Source of the DNA: an uncultured Verrucomicrobiota bacterium
GTDB taxonomy: Bacteria; Verrucomicrobiota; Verrucomicrobiia; Opitutales; Seribacteraceae
Assembly: GCA_902612125.1 (NCBI GenBank)
Contig: CACMBV010000018.1
Coordinates: 1 to 43,596, forward strand
DNA: 43,596 nucleotides
Direction: 5' to 3'
This document shows positions 36,401 to 42,947 of this stretch, piece by piece. Numbering within the stretch: position 1 is the first letter of the stretch; each line of letters starts with the position of its first letter. The notes below the pieces were generated by a model. That model saw nothing but the letters and a program-made list of their open reading frames with translations, did no database searches and was not told the origin of the DNA. The position numbers and the translations under genes were made by a program.

Positions 36401-36471
36401 ACAGGCGGTACGGCTTTCGCCCCTTGAATGAGCATAGCAAATAGGCAAAAGAATATCGATAAAGAACGCAT
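33409..36471 (-). CDS. Large exported LamG-domain protein with internal duplication
   Basis: A 1020-residue secreted protein. From ATG 36471 it has a signal peptide (MRSLSIFFCLFAMLIQGAKA), then a conserved N-terminal module found in Verrucomicrobia (VLNYAGQVAVNG...YAFSAG), a low-complexity helical stretch (about 150-235), one Ig-like domain (YQWLKNGQPIAGTNAP), a first LamG/concanavalin-like domain (GLIGHWTFDEGVGTLAHDVS to DDLRIYSRSL), thrombospondin-3-like Ca loops (DQDGDGLNDP; DSDGDGETDLEE), and two further, nearly identical LamG domains. The repeated LamG pattern suggests binding of surface carbohydrates or proteins. An upstream in-frame ATG at 36492 would put residues before the signal peptide and is less likely. 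Single-gene unit; no sorting tail is seen. Confidence 0.85.
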   Translation of the reverse strand: MRSLSIFFCLFAMLIQGAKAVPPVLNYAGQVAVNGESFEGTGQFKFALVDANGKVTYWSNDGTSVGGLEPEGSIQVPVNGGLYSILLGNSAIPGMGAIDPSIFQQHPNLRLRVWFNDGVNGFEQFSPDRPFASVPYAFSAGSAPIAPGSIDHSLLSNALRSDLNSSLKNITRDMLPDSVLSDLNRTITKSNLGNDILSDLNASITLDRLSPEVLSALQISPAISTQTFARYDPLTQTARIEALARGHNLIYQWLKNGQPIAGTNAPVLELSNPVFDDNATYALLVSNSMGQATSNPLTLRQAVGVPPAEMPELGLIGHWTFDEGVGTLAHDVSGNRRHATLFNMDESAAWVPGAIGTALHFDGTNDQIMTPVIDGEVKTLAVWLQPDPGTGVRPFINVGTMSRIRLNDPLGSVGLMVDQNTSTFAQSSSTGNLVSSDWVHLAFRWNGGTNSYQILVDGVAKPATAGSTSHVTLRQGVNLFVSDDNGSRYAGKMDDLRIYSRSLTTSEIQVLCDQDGDGLNDPRELFAGTNLNNPDSDGDGETDLEEIISGSSPQDVNETAMTLALQNGLLAYIPFDETNGTQYAMDVSGNGRYATLLGFEGNQSIWEPGKIGNAIRFDGVNDYSTVPATLGSNFTVCLWIKTTSNDGNATATNWNGPIGLVAGPLDTHALMLATGKFRLWSGTSNRCRRTSNTSVNYGSWTHLSAAREHSNNSWGYMKIFINGNRDQSNFIDGTNNNTGSILHIGRTPDGTAYFNGLMDELYIYNRILGGKEIKSIYDRGLKSSTFSSYGFEHNTSDSNATLSFQDALVTHIPFDETNGTQYAMDVSGNGRYATLLSFEGNQSSWEPGKIGNAIRFDGVNDYSTVPATLGSNFTVCLWIKTTSNDGNATATNWNGPIGLVAGPLDTHALMLATGKFRLWSGTSNRCRRTSNTSVNYGSWTHLSAARQHSNNSWGYMKIFINGNRDQSNFIDGTNNNTGSILHIGRTPDGTAYFNGLMDDLRIYNRTLTDSEVQAVYNLGF
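33476..34035 (-). repeat. Near-identical LamG-coding repeat, copy A (3' copy)
   Basis: This 560-base block matches 34193-34752 with 7 mismatches and no gaps by direct reading (about 98.7% identity). The offset is 717 bases (239 codons). It encodes the last LamG domain of the surface protein. Flanking bases diverge quickly. Confidence 0.95.
34193..34752 (-). repeat. Near-identical LamG-coding repeat, copy B (5' copy)
   Basis: Partner of 33476-34035. The differences include three that alter residues (Glu/Gln, Ile/Ser, Gly/Ser), and several are third-position changes. The low divergence points to recent duplication or gene conversion inside the gene. Confidence 0.95.
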
Positions 36472-36547
36472 GAATATACGAACATTGTACAATGATGTGG
36501 GGCTGTCAATTATTCAGGAAGAAGAGGCTTGAATTATATTTGGGCCT

Positions 36548-36581
36548 AAAAAAAAACGCCCGATCTCGAAAGACCGGACGT
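36548..36581 (-). terminator. Intrinsic terminator of hpf
   Basis: On the minus strand an 11-base stem (ACGTCCGGTCT pairing with AGATCGGGCGT, two G-U pairs) encloses a TTCG tetraloop and is followed by nine T. It lies 26 bases beyond the hpf stop. This is a textbook rho-independent terminator. Confidence 0.9.
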
Positions 36582-36606
36582 TTGCAGGGTAGAAAATTTT
36601 TTAGTG

Positions 36607-36957
36607 TTAAGCAGCCTGGGGTAGATCCTGAAGGCTGGTTTGTTTGCGTTTTACTCGACGAAGGCGGGAACGGCGACGGAGACCGCGGTCGAGTTTTTCC
36701 ACCAGATCGTCCACGGCTTTATAAATGTTTTCACTGAGTACGGAGATGGTGATGGACTTACCTTTCAATTCCAGGTGTCCTTTAGCTACATATTCAGCTT
36801 CGTGCGATGAAGATTTTGAATCGTGTTCCAGTTCAATCCTTGCACGAATAATCCTCTCTTCGTGCTTAAATATTTTTTCCATCTTTTCATAAACAATATC
36901 CTTGAGGGAGTCAGTTAAGTTAAGATGAAGGCCGGAGAGAATCAGATTGTTCTTCAT
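36607..36957 (-). CDS. hpf: Ribosome hibernation promoting factor, short form
   Basis: A 116-residue HPF/RaiA-type protein that binds the 30S decoding site when growth slows. The beta-alpha-beta-beta-beta-alpha fold is visible: LILSGLHLNLTDSLKDIVYEKMEKIFKHEE, then ARIELEHDS, EYVAKGHLELKGKSITISV, ENIYKAVDDLVEKLDRGL, with the basic tail RRRSRLRRVKRKQ. It lacks the C-terminal dimerisation domain of long HPF, so it is the short type. ATG start at 36957 without a clear ribosome site. It is divergent from the pseudouridine synthase gene and has its own terminator. Confidence 0.93.
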   Translation of the reverse strand: MKNNLILSGLHLNLTDSLKDIVYEKMEKIFKHEERIIRARIELEHDSKSSSHEAEYVAKGHLELKGKSITISVLSENIYKAVDDLVEKLDRGLRRRSRLRRVKRKQTSLQDLPQAA

Positions 36958-36993
36958 ATGCGTTTTCTATTTGTGTTAGTATTTAGTTTGTGA

Positions 36994-37012
36994 TGCCTGC
37001 AATATGCGGGCA
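36994..37012. repeat. Short inverted repeat upstream of hpf
   Basis: TGCCTGCA (36994-37001) and TGCGGGCA (37005-37012) form an 8-base inverted repeat with one mismatch and a 3-base spacer. It lies about 37 bases upstream of the hpf start in the divergent intergenic region. It might be an operator; nothing else supports that. Confidence 0.25.
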
Positions 37013-37110
37013 GATAAATAAACTTCGCGCCTTAAAAGTAAGAATGCCAATAAAGTTTACATTTTTTTTTCTGAAAGTAGGTAAGTCCCTAAAAGTGAGT
37101 GTTTTAAATA

Positions 37111-37953
37111 ATGAATGAGGGAAAAAATTCTCCCCTGATTGATCCAAATAGTTTTCCCAATTGGATTATTTATGAGGATGAGCACATTCTGGTACTGGAT
37201 AAACCGGGTTGGCTGGTCTGTCATCCATCGAAGAATGGGCCATGGTCCAGTCTGGTGGGAGTGGCAAAAGAGTATCTTGGGGTGAAATCGATTCATTTGG
37301 TCAGTCGTTTAGACCGGGAAACAAGCGGGGTCGTTCTGTTGGCCAAACACCGTGGGGCAGCCAGTCGATGGCAAAAGGGTATTGAGAAAAAGACGGTTAG
37401 GCGCAGCTACCTGACCATCCTGGAGGGAGAAATGGATGATTCCCGGGTAGTTTCCGCTTTCTTGGGTAAAGATCCGACGAGCGATGTCTTTGTGAAACAG
37501 AGGATAACTAAAAACTCCCATAAATCTCAACGGGCAGAGACAGGATTCATACCCTTGGAGGTGAGGGATGGATATACCTTTGCCCTGGTGCTAACAAAAA
37601 CGGGTCGTAAGCATCAAATCCGGGTGCATGCCCAATCGATTGGTTATCCGTTGGTCGGTGAAAAATTGTATGGGCGGGATGAGACTTATTATCTCCGTTT
37701 CTGTGAAGGAGGATGGAAAAATGAGTGGATCGAAGCTCTGGGTATGAGCAGGCAGGCACTCCATGGCAGGAGTCTTGGCTTTATTGCTGAGGATGCCAAG
37801 TATAGAGCTGATTTAGCGGTGGATATGAGAGATTTTCTTATCAAAAAAATGGAGCTTTCGGAAGTGGACATAAATGCGATTCAAGTGAAGGGCGATGAAA
37901 CGGCCCAAAAGCAATGGATGGAGGAATTGAGTTGTGCGGATGCAGGAGAGTAA
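37111..37953 (+). CDS. RluA-family pseudouridine synthase
   Basis: A 280-residue RluA-type enzyme that isomerises uridine in rRNA or tRNA. It has the opening strand IYEDEHILVLDKPGWLVCHP, the catalytic motif S-R-L-D-R-E-T-S-G (Asp in LVSRLDRETSGVVLLAKH), KTVRRSYLTILEGEM, and the C-terminal RKHQIRVHAQSIGYPLVG followed by KLYGRDE. No S4 domain is seen N-terminally, unlike RluD. The target base cannot be assigned. ATG start at 37111, divergent from hpf; two further plus-strand genes follow with gaps of 24 and 92 bases. Confidence 0.92.
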   Translation: MNEGKNSPLIDPNSFPNWIIYEDEHILVLDKPGWLVCHPSKNGPWSSLVGVAKEYLGVKSIHLVSRLDRETSGVVLLAKHRGAASRWQKGIEKKTVRRSYLTILEGEMDDSRVVSAFLGKDPTSDVFVKQRITKNSHKSQRAETGFIPLEVRDGYTFALVLTKTGRKHQIRVHAQSIGYPLVGEKLYGRDETYYLRFCEGGWKNEWIEALGMSRQALHGRSLGFIAEDAKYRADLAVDMRDFLIKKMELSEVDINAIQVKGDETAQKQWMEELSCADAGE

Positions 37954-37977
37954 GTATTTCCAAGATAGTACCCCGAA

Positions 37978-38484
37978 ATGAGTCCCCCAAGTACACCTGT
38001 TTCTCCCTTAGAGGCACTGAAGGCCGGATTTCGCCGTGCCTGTGTGCGTCGTTTGGTGGGAGACGAGGATGGGGCGATCGATGTTCTTAAGAATGAGATT
38101 CCCAAGTTGGTGGTGGGCTGGGCTAAGACCACGAGCCTCGATGCAGCTGAGAAGAAAGGAAAGCTTAAGGAGATGTTCGATGATGAGTCGGGCAGGGCGG
38201 ATGAGCTGGCGACTGCTTTCGATTTATTTGCCGGCCGTTTTGAGGCGAGGGTGGCCGAATTGGTGCGGAATGAATTGGGAGATGTCACAAACAGGCTTGA
38301 GCAGATTGTGGAAGCGATGACTGGAGGTAAACCTGTAGAGCCCCAAGCTCAGGAGTCTGAGGATGGGACGGAAGGGAAGCCCGAGAAAGCACAAGTGGCA
38401 GCGGAACTGGACCCTCCCAAAGGAATCGGTTTGCGCTTTGATGAGATTGAGGAAATGATCGACAAAGTGCTCTCAGACGACTGA
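37978..38484 (+). CDS. Acidic helical protein upstream of MamK-like actin, unknown
   Basis: A 168-residue soluble protein, not recognised. Residues 10-110 are predicted helical (LEALKAGFRRACVRRLVGDE; LATAFDLFAGRFEARVAELV; NELGDVTNRLEQIVEAM). Residues 115-148 form an acidic, Pro/Glu-rich flexible linker. The C terminus ends in a separate amphipathic helix (GLRFDEIEEMIDKVLSDD). Such a layout (folded core, tether, short terminal helix) is typical of adaptors that bind a polymer or partner. ATG start at 37978, 24 bases after the pseudouridine synthase and 92 before the actin-like gene. A role with the actin is inferred from gene order only. Confidence 0.65.
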   Translation: MSPPSTPVSPLEALKAGFRRACVRRLVGDEDGAIDVLKNEIPKLVVGWAKTTSLDAAEKKGKLKEMFDDESGRADELATAFDLFAGRFEARVAELVRNELGDVTNRLEQIVEAMTGGKPVEPQAQESEDGTEGKPEKAQVAAELDPPKGIGLRFDEIEEMIDKVLSDD

Positions 38485-38576
38485 TTTGCAGAAGTCTTTT
38501 TTTCACATTTACATTCTTGGTTTGACTTGCTGGTTTTTTTCTCAAATTTCAGGTTTTGCTTAAACCAAATTTGACT

Positions 38577-39701
38577 ATGTCCTCAGACCCTGCACAAGCT
38601 AGCCTTGATAATCCAGAAGAGATTTCTTCCAATGATGATAAAAAGAGGAAGATGTATATTGGGCTTGATTTAGGTACCCTCAATTCGTGCATCCTTCCCA
38701 AACTTAGTAAGCCAGGAACGGAAGAGCATCATGGAATATGGGTTCCAACGGTGGTTGGCTACCCGGAGGATGGAATCCTTGCAGGTATCCTACCAGGAAA
38801 TTCCTCCATGCTTCATGGTGATGAAGCTTTGGCAAATGAATTGCATTTACGTTTGGTAAATCCCCTCAATGACGGCGTAATTGCTGATCAGGAGGCTGCC
38901 CAGTCTTTTCTGAAATACCTACGCGGCAAAGTGGATCCTGAGTTCAAGCGGGAAGTATATTGCGTAATTGGGATTCCGGCGGTCGCGGATGCCGAAGCCA
39001 AGGAAAATTTAAAAAATGCTGCCAAGGATGCCTTTGATGGAATTCTTTTTATCCCCGAACCCTTTTTGGCCGCACTTGGGATGCGTGATGAGGAAAGACT
39101 GACGGACTCATCTTACAGCGATCCAGTGGCTAATTCTCTTTTTGTTGATATTGGAGCCGGTACCACTGACTTTTGTATCGTGCAGGGTTATTTCCCCAAG
39201 CCCGAAGACTTATTAAGCATTCCATTCGCAGGGAACGAAGTGGATGTGGTTCTCGATAAGGGGATTCGGGAAGAATATCCGGAAGTTGATGTTCCCATAT
39301 CCATGATTCGTAAGTTCAAGGAGAGCTATTCCTATGTGGGTGAAAGTGAATCTGGGGCCCGGGTTAAAGTTCCAGTAGATGGCAAACCGCGTAAAATTGA
39401 AATTGGCAAGCAGGTGGGTCTTGCTTGCAATCAATTACTTGGTGAAATTTTCGACTCCATCAAAGAAGTTATTTCAAAAGCTTCTCCGCAGTCTGTCTTT
39501 GATATGCTTCAAAATATTGTGCTTACGGGTGGAGGAAGCCGGATACGTAATATCGATCAGGAATTACAGCGTTTATTAGTGGATGATGGCTATGAAGAGC
39601 CCGATGTAAGGATTTCATCCCGGGAAGTGATGCCTTTTGTGGGAATTGGTGCCCTGAAGGTAGCCAAGGCTGCTCGGGAAGATCAGTGGATAAAACCCTA
39701 G
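38577..39701 (+). CDS. MamK-like bacterial actin
   Basis: A 374-residue actin-superfamily ATPase (ATG 38577; an in-frame TTG at 38556 would add seven residues). After a 25-residue acidic disordered tail come phosphate-1 loop YIGLDLGTLNS (27-37), VVGYPED, GDEAL, NPLNDGVI, IGIPA (131-135), the catalytic-Glu strand IPEPFLAALG (E161), phosphate-2 loop DIGAGTTDF (191-199), KESYSYVG and the adenosine loop NIVLTGGGSRI (313-323). Order and spacing of VVGxP, GDEAL, P-x-x-DGVI, SEPF-like and N-I-V-x-x-GGGSRI match MamK of magnetotactic bacteria better than MreB or DnaK as I remember them. Likely forms cytoplasmic filaments. No other magnetosome genes are in the window. Confidence 0.8.
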   Translation: MSSDPAQASLDNPEEISSNDDKKRKMYIGLDLGTLNSCILPKLSKPGTEEHHGIWVPTVVGYPEDGILAGILPGNSSMLHGDEALANELHLRLVNPLNDGVIADQEAAQSFLKYLRGKVDPEFKREVYCVIGIPAVADAEAKENLKNAAKDAFDGILFIPEPFLAALGMRDEERLTDSSYSDPVANSLFVDIGAGTTDFCIVQGYFPKPEDLLSIPFAGNEVDVVLDKGIREEYPEVDVPISMIRKFKESYSYVGESESGARVKVPVDGKPRKIEIGKQVGLACNQLLGEIFDSIKEVISKASPQSVFDMLQNIVLTGGGSRIRNIDQELQRLLVDDGYEEPDVRISSREVMPFVGIGALKVAKAAREDQWIKP

Positions 39702-39734
39702 TCTACCAAATTTAGTCGTTCCGCCAACAATCCT

Positions 39735-40631
39735 TTAAATAATTGTCTGAAGGGTTTGGCTTAATCGTTCAACTGAGGAAATGATCCGATTATTAATTTC
39801 TTCGATATTTTCTTGATCAATATCACCAAAAAGAATCTTCCACCCTTCGATAGATTTTAAGTCCTCTTCATGAATATGGGGAAGTTTTTCTATTCCTTTA
39901 ATGTTTAAGGTGCGTACAAGAAATTCGGCCACTTGGACGGAGGCGGAAAGAGCAGGGTTATGACTCGCTTTCTCTGGATGATGATGGCAATGGACTGCTT
40001 CCACAATTTCTTCAGAAATATGGTGATTCCATAAATAATAGGCTCCGATTTTAGCGTGATCCCATCCGACTAGGTTCTTTTCTTTACTAGTTAGTTCCTG
40101 CAGGGAATGATGGGAGCTTCCATAAACTTGATGAAAGTTTTCAGGGAAAGTGATGGCTAAGATTAGTATGCCCAGATTATGTAGTAAGCCTGAAACATAG
40201 TCCGCTTCCTGTTCTACTTTATTTTCCGAGATAGATAAGATTTCACGGGTGAGAATGGCCGTCCCAATGCTGTGTCTCCAGAAACTTTCCCATGAAAAAT
40301 GGGTATTCTTTTTTCCGAGCTCTGAAATTTCTTCAATAATCGGGGTTGCGGCAAGGAGTTCACGTATACGATTAAGTCCAAGAAAAATCGAAGCTTCTTC
40401 GACTCCTGTAATATGATGTTCTTCCTTACTCCCAAAAAAAATTGAATTAACTAGATCCAACACGCGGGTGGTGAGGGATGGGTCGAGGCGGATTACTTCA
40501 GCAATCTGTCCTACAAAACTATCCTCCGAATCCAGTAAATTTGCCAATGTATCGTTAATACTTTGCAGCGATGCAAGTTTTGGGCATTGGTTGATCCTCT
40601 CGATTAGTAAAAAATCAGAAGGAGGATTCAT
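39735..40631 (-). CDS. HDOD domain signalling protein
   Basis: A 298-residue HDOD protein, a degenerate relative of HD-GYP phosphodiesterases used in bacterial signalling. Typical parts are EVIRLDPSLTTRVLDLVNSIFFG, EEASIFLGLNRIRELL, WESFWRHSIGTAILTREIL, DYVSGLLHNLGILILA, DHAKIGAYYLWNHHI and EAVHCHHHPEKA. Where active HD enzymes have H-D, it reads H-N (GLLHNLG), so catalysis is unlikely and a protein-binding role is expected. No other output domain is attached. ATG start at 40631, 55 bases after the small unknown gene; a 20-base palindrome lies 70-90 bases upstream. Confidence 0.9.
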   Translation of the reverse strand: MNPPSDFLLIERINQCPKLASLQSINDTLANLLDSEDSFVGQIAEVIRLDPSLTTRVLDLVNSIFFGSKEEHHITGVEEASIFLGLNRIRELLAATPIIEEISELGKKNTHFSWESFWRHSIGTAILTREILSISENKVEQEADYVSGLLHNLGILILAITFPENFHQVYGSSHHSLQELTSKEKNLVGWDHAKIGAYYLWNHHISEEIVEAVHCHHHPEKASHNPALSASVQVAEFLVRTLNIKGIEKLPHIHEEDLKSIEGWKILFGDIDQENIEEINNRIISSVERLSQTLQTII

Positions 40632-40686
40632 GGGAACTTGGAGGTTTTGGCGAAAGGTAAAAATCCTCCTCCCATTAATTGCTGGA

Positions 40687-41091
40687 TTACACCTTTAATT
40701 CAACCGTGTTGACACGGTTGGTGGAAAGATGCACTTGGTCTTGGATACAAAGTTCAAAGAATTTTTTGGCAGTGGCGTAAGCCACTGATCCATGACTAAG
40801 AATCAGGCTTTGACCATTTGAAGAGAGTATTTTCATGGAACCATCGGCTCTCTCTTCCAAATAGAGTGTATCCCCTGAGTTCTTGTCAATGAATGACTTG
40901 ACGGCAGGTGATGTTATGAATTCTTTCTTTAATTCATCTCGGGAAAGAGACTTTTCGGCAGTTGAGACTTGCATTAATTCCTTGGAGAAAGATGTGGAAC
41001 TGGGTGAGGAAAGATTGGGACTTGATGTGATCACTCGGTTCAAAAGATTACTACCCATAGAAATTAAACTACTCGCAACGACTGGATTCAT
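40687..41091 (-). CDS. Small hypothetical protein between asd and HDOD gene
   Basis: A 134-residue protein, not recognised. The N-terminal 60 residues are Ser-rich and probably flexible (SSLISMGSNLLNRVITSSPN); the C-terminal half (SFIDKNSGDTLYLEERADGS, then MKILSSNGQSLILSHGSVAY and AKKFFELCIQDQVHL) looks like a small beta sheet with one helix. No signal peptide or membrane segment. ATG start at 41091, 39 bases after asd on the same strand, suggesting an asd, unknown, HDOD transcript. The palindrome at 40701-40720 lies in its last codons. Confidence 0.6.
   Translation of the reverse strand: MNPVVASSLISMGSNLLNRVITSSPNLSSPSSTSFSKELMQVSTAEKSLSRDELKKEFITSPAVKSFIDKNSGDTLYLEERADGSMKILSSNGQSLILSHGSVAYATAKKFFELCIQDQVHLSTNRVNTVELKV
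40701..40720. repeat. Perfect 20-base palindrome upstream of the HDOD gene
   Basis: CAACCGTGT (40701-40709) and ACACGGTTG (40712-40720) form a perfect 9-base inverted repeat with a 2-base spacer. It overlaps the end of the small hypothetical gene and sits 70-90 bases before the HDOD start. No T run follows on either strand, so it is more like a protein-binding site than a terminator. Confidence 0.7.
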
Positions 41092-41130
41092 GGGAGAAGT
41101 AGAGCATTTTCTTTGCCAATTATATTTGGC

Positions 41131-42168
41131 TTACATCCATTTTAGGTACTTTTTCTCGATCAGGGATTCCGCGATTTGAACAGCATTGAGGGCGGCACCC
41201 TTCCAAAGCTGGTCTCCAACCACCCAGAGGGCAAGACCATTTTCAAAGGCTTGATCAATTCGAATTCTTCCAACTCCACAGTCCTCTTTCTCCGCATACC
41301 GCAAAGGAGTGGGGTACCGGTTTGCATTGGGTAGATCCCATAATTCTGCCCCTTCAAATTCTTCGATCGCTGCTTTCGCATCGGGTACATTTACGGGTTC
41401 GGAAAACTCGGCACTTAAACTGATTGAATGGGCCCGGAAGACAGGCACTCTCACACAGGTGCAAGAAACCTTAAGAGATGGGATACCAAGAATTTTACGA
41501 CTCTCATTTTTCATTTTGAGTTCTTCCTTAGTGTAGCCGTCCTCCCTAAAATCGTCGATATGCGGCAACAGGTTATGGGCAATCGGGTGGGGGAATGGAG
41601 AATCAGTGTTTGGTGCGGGGGAATTTTCGCTCGGTGCAAACTGTGCCTTTAATTCATTCTCAAGTGCTTGGAAGCCGGCAGCACCAGCACCCGAGACTGC
41701 CTGATATGTTGAGGCAATAAAACCTTTAAGACCGAATCTTTTATGAAGCGGGTATAATCCCATAAGTGCCACTGCTGTCGAGCAGTTAGGATTGGCGATG
41801 ATGCCTAGGTGTTTCTCTATATCCTCAAGATTGATTTCGGGTACAACAAGCGGGACTTGGGGATCCATCCTGAAGGCGGAACTGTTATCGATCACAACAC
41901 ATCCGTGTTGGCGGGAAGACTCAGCTAATTCGAGAGACTGTTTAGACCCCGCACTAAAGATGGCGATATCTAAATCTCTGAAGCAATCAGGGGTGGCTTC
42001 CTGTATGGTTTCAAGGTTTCCGCATGCTTGAATTTTCCTGCCCGCAGATTTGGCGGACGCAAGTAATCTTGCTTCGGATACCGGAAATTCTCTTTTTTCG
42101 AGGAGGCTAATTATTTCTTGGCCAACAGCACCGGTTGCACCTACGATTCCTATACGATATTTTTTCAA
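41131..42168 (-). CDS. asd: Aspartate-semialdehyde dehydrogenase
   Basis: A 345-residue NADP-dependent enzyme that reduces aspartyl phosphate to aspartate semialdehyde, a branch point for lysine/diaminopimelate, threonine and methionine. It has the N-terminal dinucleotide fold RIGIVGATGAVGQEIISLLE, SAGSKQS, VIDNSSAFRMD, VPEIN, the catalytic C129 in NPNCSTAVALM, and STYQAVSGAGAAG. The C-terminal part with RVPVFRAHS holds the active-site His. It starts with TTG at 42168; no ATG exists upstream in frame and the glycine loop is already at residue 7, so the start is well fixed. The first base of this start is shared with the divergent L,D-transpeptidase ATG. Confidence 0.94.
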   Translation of the reverse strand: MKKYRIGIVGATGAVGQEIISLLEKREFPVSEARLLASAKSAGRKIQACGNLETIQEATPDCFRDLDIAIFSAGSKQSLELAESSRQHGCVVIDNSSAFRMDPQVPLVVPEINLEDIEKHLGIIANPNCSTAVALMGLYPLHKRFGLKGFIASTYQAVSGAGAAGFQALENELKAQFAPSENSPAPNTDSPFPHPIAHNLLPHIDDFREDGYTKEELKMKNESRKILGIPSLKVSCTCVRVPVFRAHSISLSAEFSEPVNVPDAKAAIEEFEGAELWDLPNANRYPTPLRYAEKEDCGVGRIRIDQAFENGLALWVVGDQLWKGAALNAVQIAESLIEKKYLKWM

Positions 42169-42746
42169 TGAATCTGGAAGTTTTATATTCGAGCTATCTG
42201 AATGCGATAAAGTCTGAGGGTTTTATTGAAACTAAGATGATATTGTGTGCTTCAATTATGAGTCAAAGACTTTATCTTATGCAAAAAGGTAAAACTGTGA
42301 AAGAGTATACCATGTCAAGTTCGTCAAAACCTCCTTCCTGTGTGGAAAATTCTTTGGGCACTCCATGGGGTTTGCATCAGGTTTGCGAGAAGATTGGAGA
42401 CGGAGAAGAAATCGGCATGGTATTTGTTGGGCGAAGACCCACTGGTAACACTTATTTTACTTGCGACAAAGAAAGGCAGCTAAAAAATCTAATTACAACT
42501 CGGATCCTCAGGCTCAAAGGATTACAACAGGGAGTCAATAAGGGTAATAATGTTGATAGTTACAATCGATATATTTATATCCACGGTACAAACCATGAGG
42601 ACAGGTTGGGCCAGCCAGCAAGTTCCGGTTGCCTACAACTTGCGAATAAGGATGTTCTCGAACTCTATGATTCAGTGCAAACAGGGATACACTTATGGAT
42701 TGATTGCCCCCGGGTAGATGCGGGTAATAAAGTATCTTTCCCATAA
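42168..42746 (+). CDS. L,D-transpeptidase (YkuD)-like protein without signal peptide
   Basis: A 192-residue YkuD-fold protein. The core begins MSQRLYLMQKGKTVKEYTMS and contains GTPWGLHQVCEKIGDG and YIYIHGTNHEDRLGQPASSG followed by C155-L-Q-L-AN, which is the HGT...S-x-G-C catalytic block (H139, C155). The residue after the Cys-aliphatic pair is usually Arg (S-x-G-C-[IV]-R); here it is Gln157. No signal peptide or membrane helix precedes the domain, although this family acts on peptidoglycan. ATG 42168 is used; an in-frame ATG at 42135 would lie inside asd, and ATG 42237 is a later option. Activity is plausible but unproven because of the Gln. Confidence 0.8.
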   Translation: MNLEVLYSSYLNAIKSEGFIETKMILCASIMSQRLYLMQKGKTVKEYTMSSSSKPPSCVENSLGTPWGLHQVCEKIGDGEEIGMVFVGRRPTGNTYFTCDKERQLKNLITTRILRLKGLQQGVNKGNNVDSYNRYIYIHGTNHEDRLGQPASSGCLQLANKDVLELYDSVQTGIHLWIDCPRVDAGNKVSFP

Positions 42747-42947
42747 GCGTATGATTTTATGTCAAATGTAATAAGCATGCGATGACGATCCCTACTTTTT
42801 TTGTTGGAGAGGGCAGGGCGAGGGATGGAGTAATTTATCTCGTGTCAAGGAATGAGTGTGGGTTTGTGAGATCAGTTACTTGTGGTAGTTGTATAGACAT
42901 TTCAATTGAGGTTTGCGGCTACCCAATTTTGAAGCAGGGGCTAGCGG

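Noticed and set aside
36472-36512. TTGACA (36509-36504, minus) and TACAAT as promoter of the LamG gene
   Set aside because: The spacer is only 14 bases, too short for a normal sigma-70 promoter.
38556-38576. TTG at 38556 as start of the actin-like gene
   Set aside because: The ATG at 38577 is the simpler choice; the seven extra residues show no feature.
37978-39701. Magnetosome island
   Set aside because: Apart from the MamK-like protein no magnetosome gene (such as mamA, mamB, mamE or mamM types) is visible in the window.
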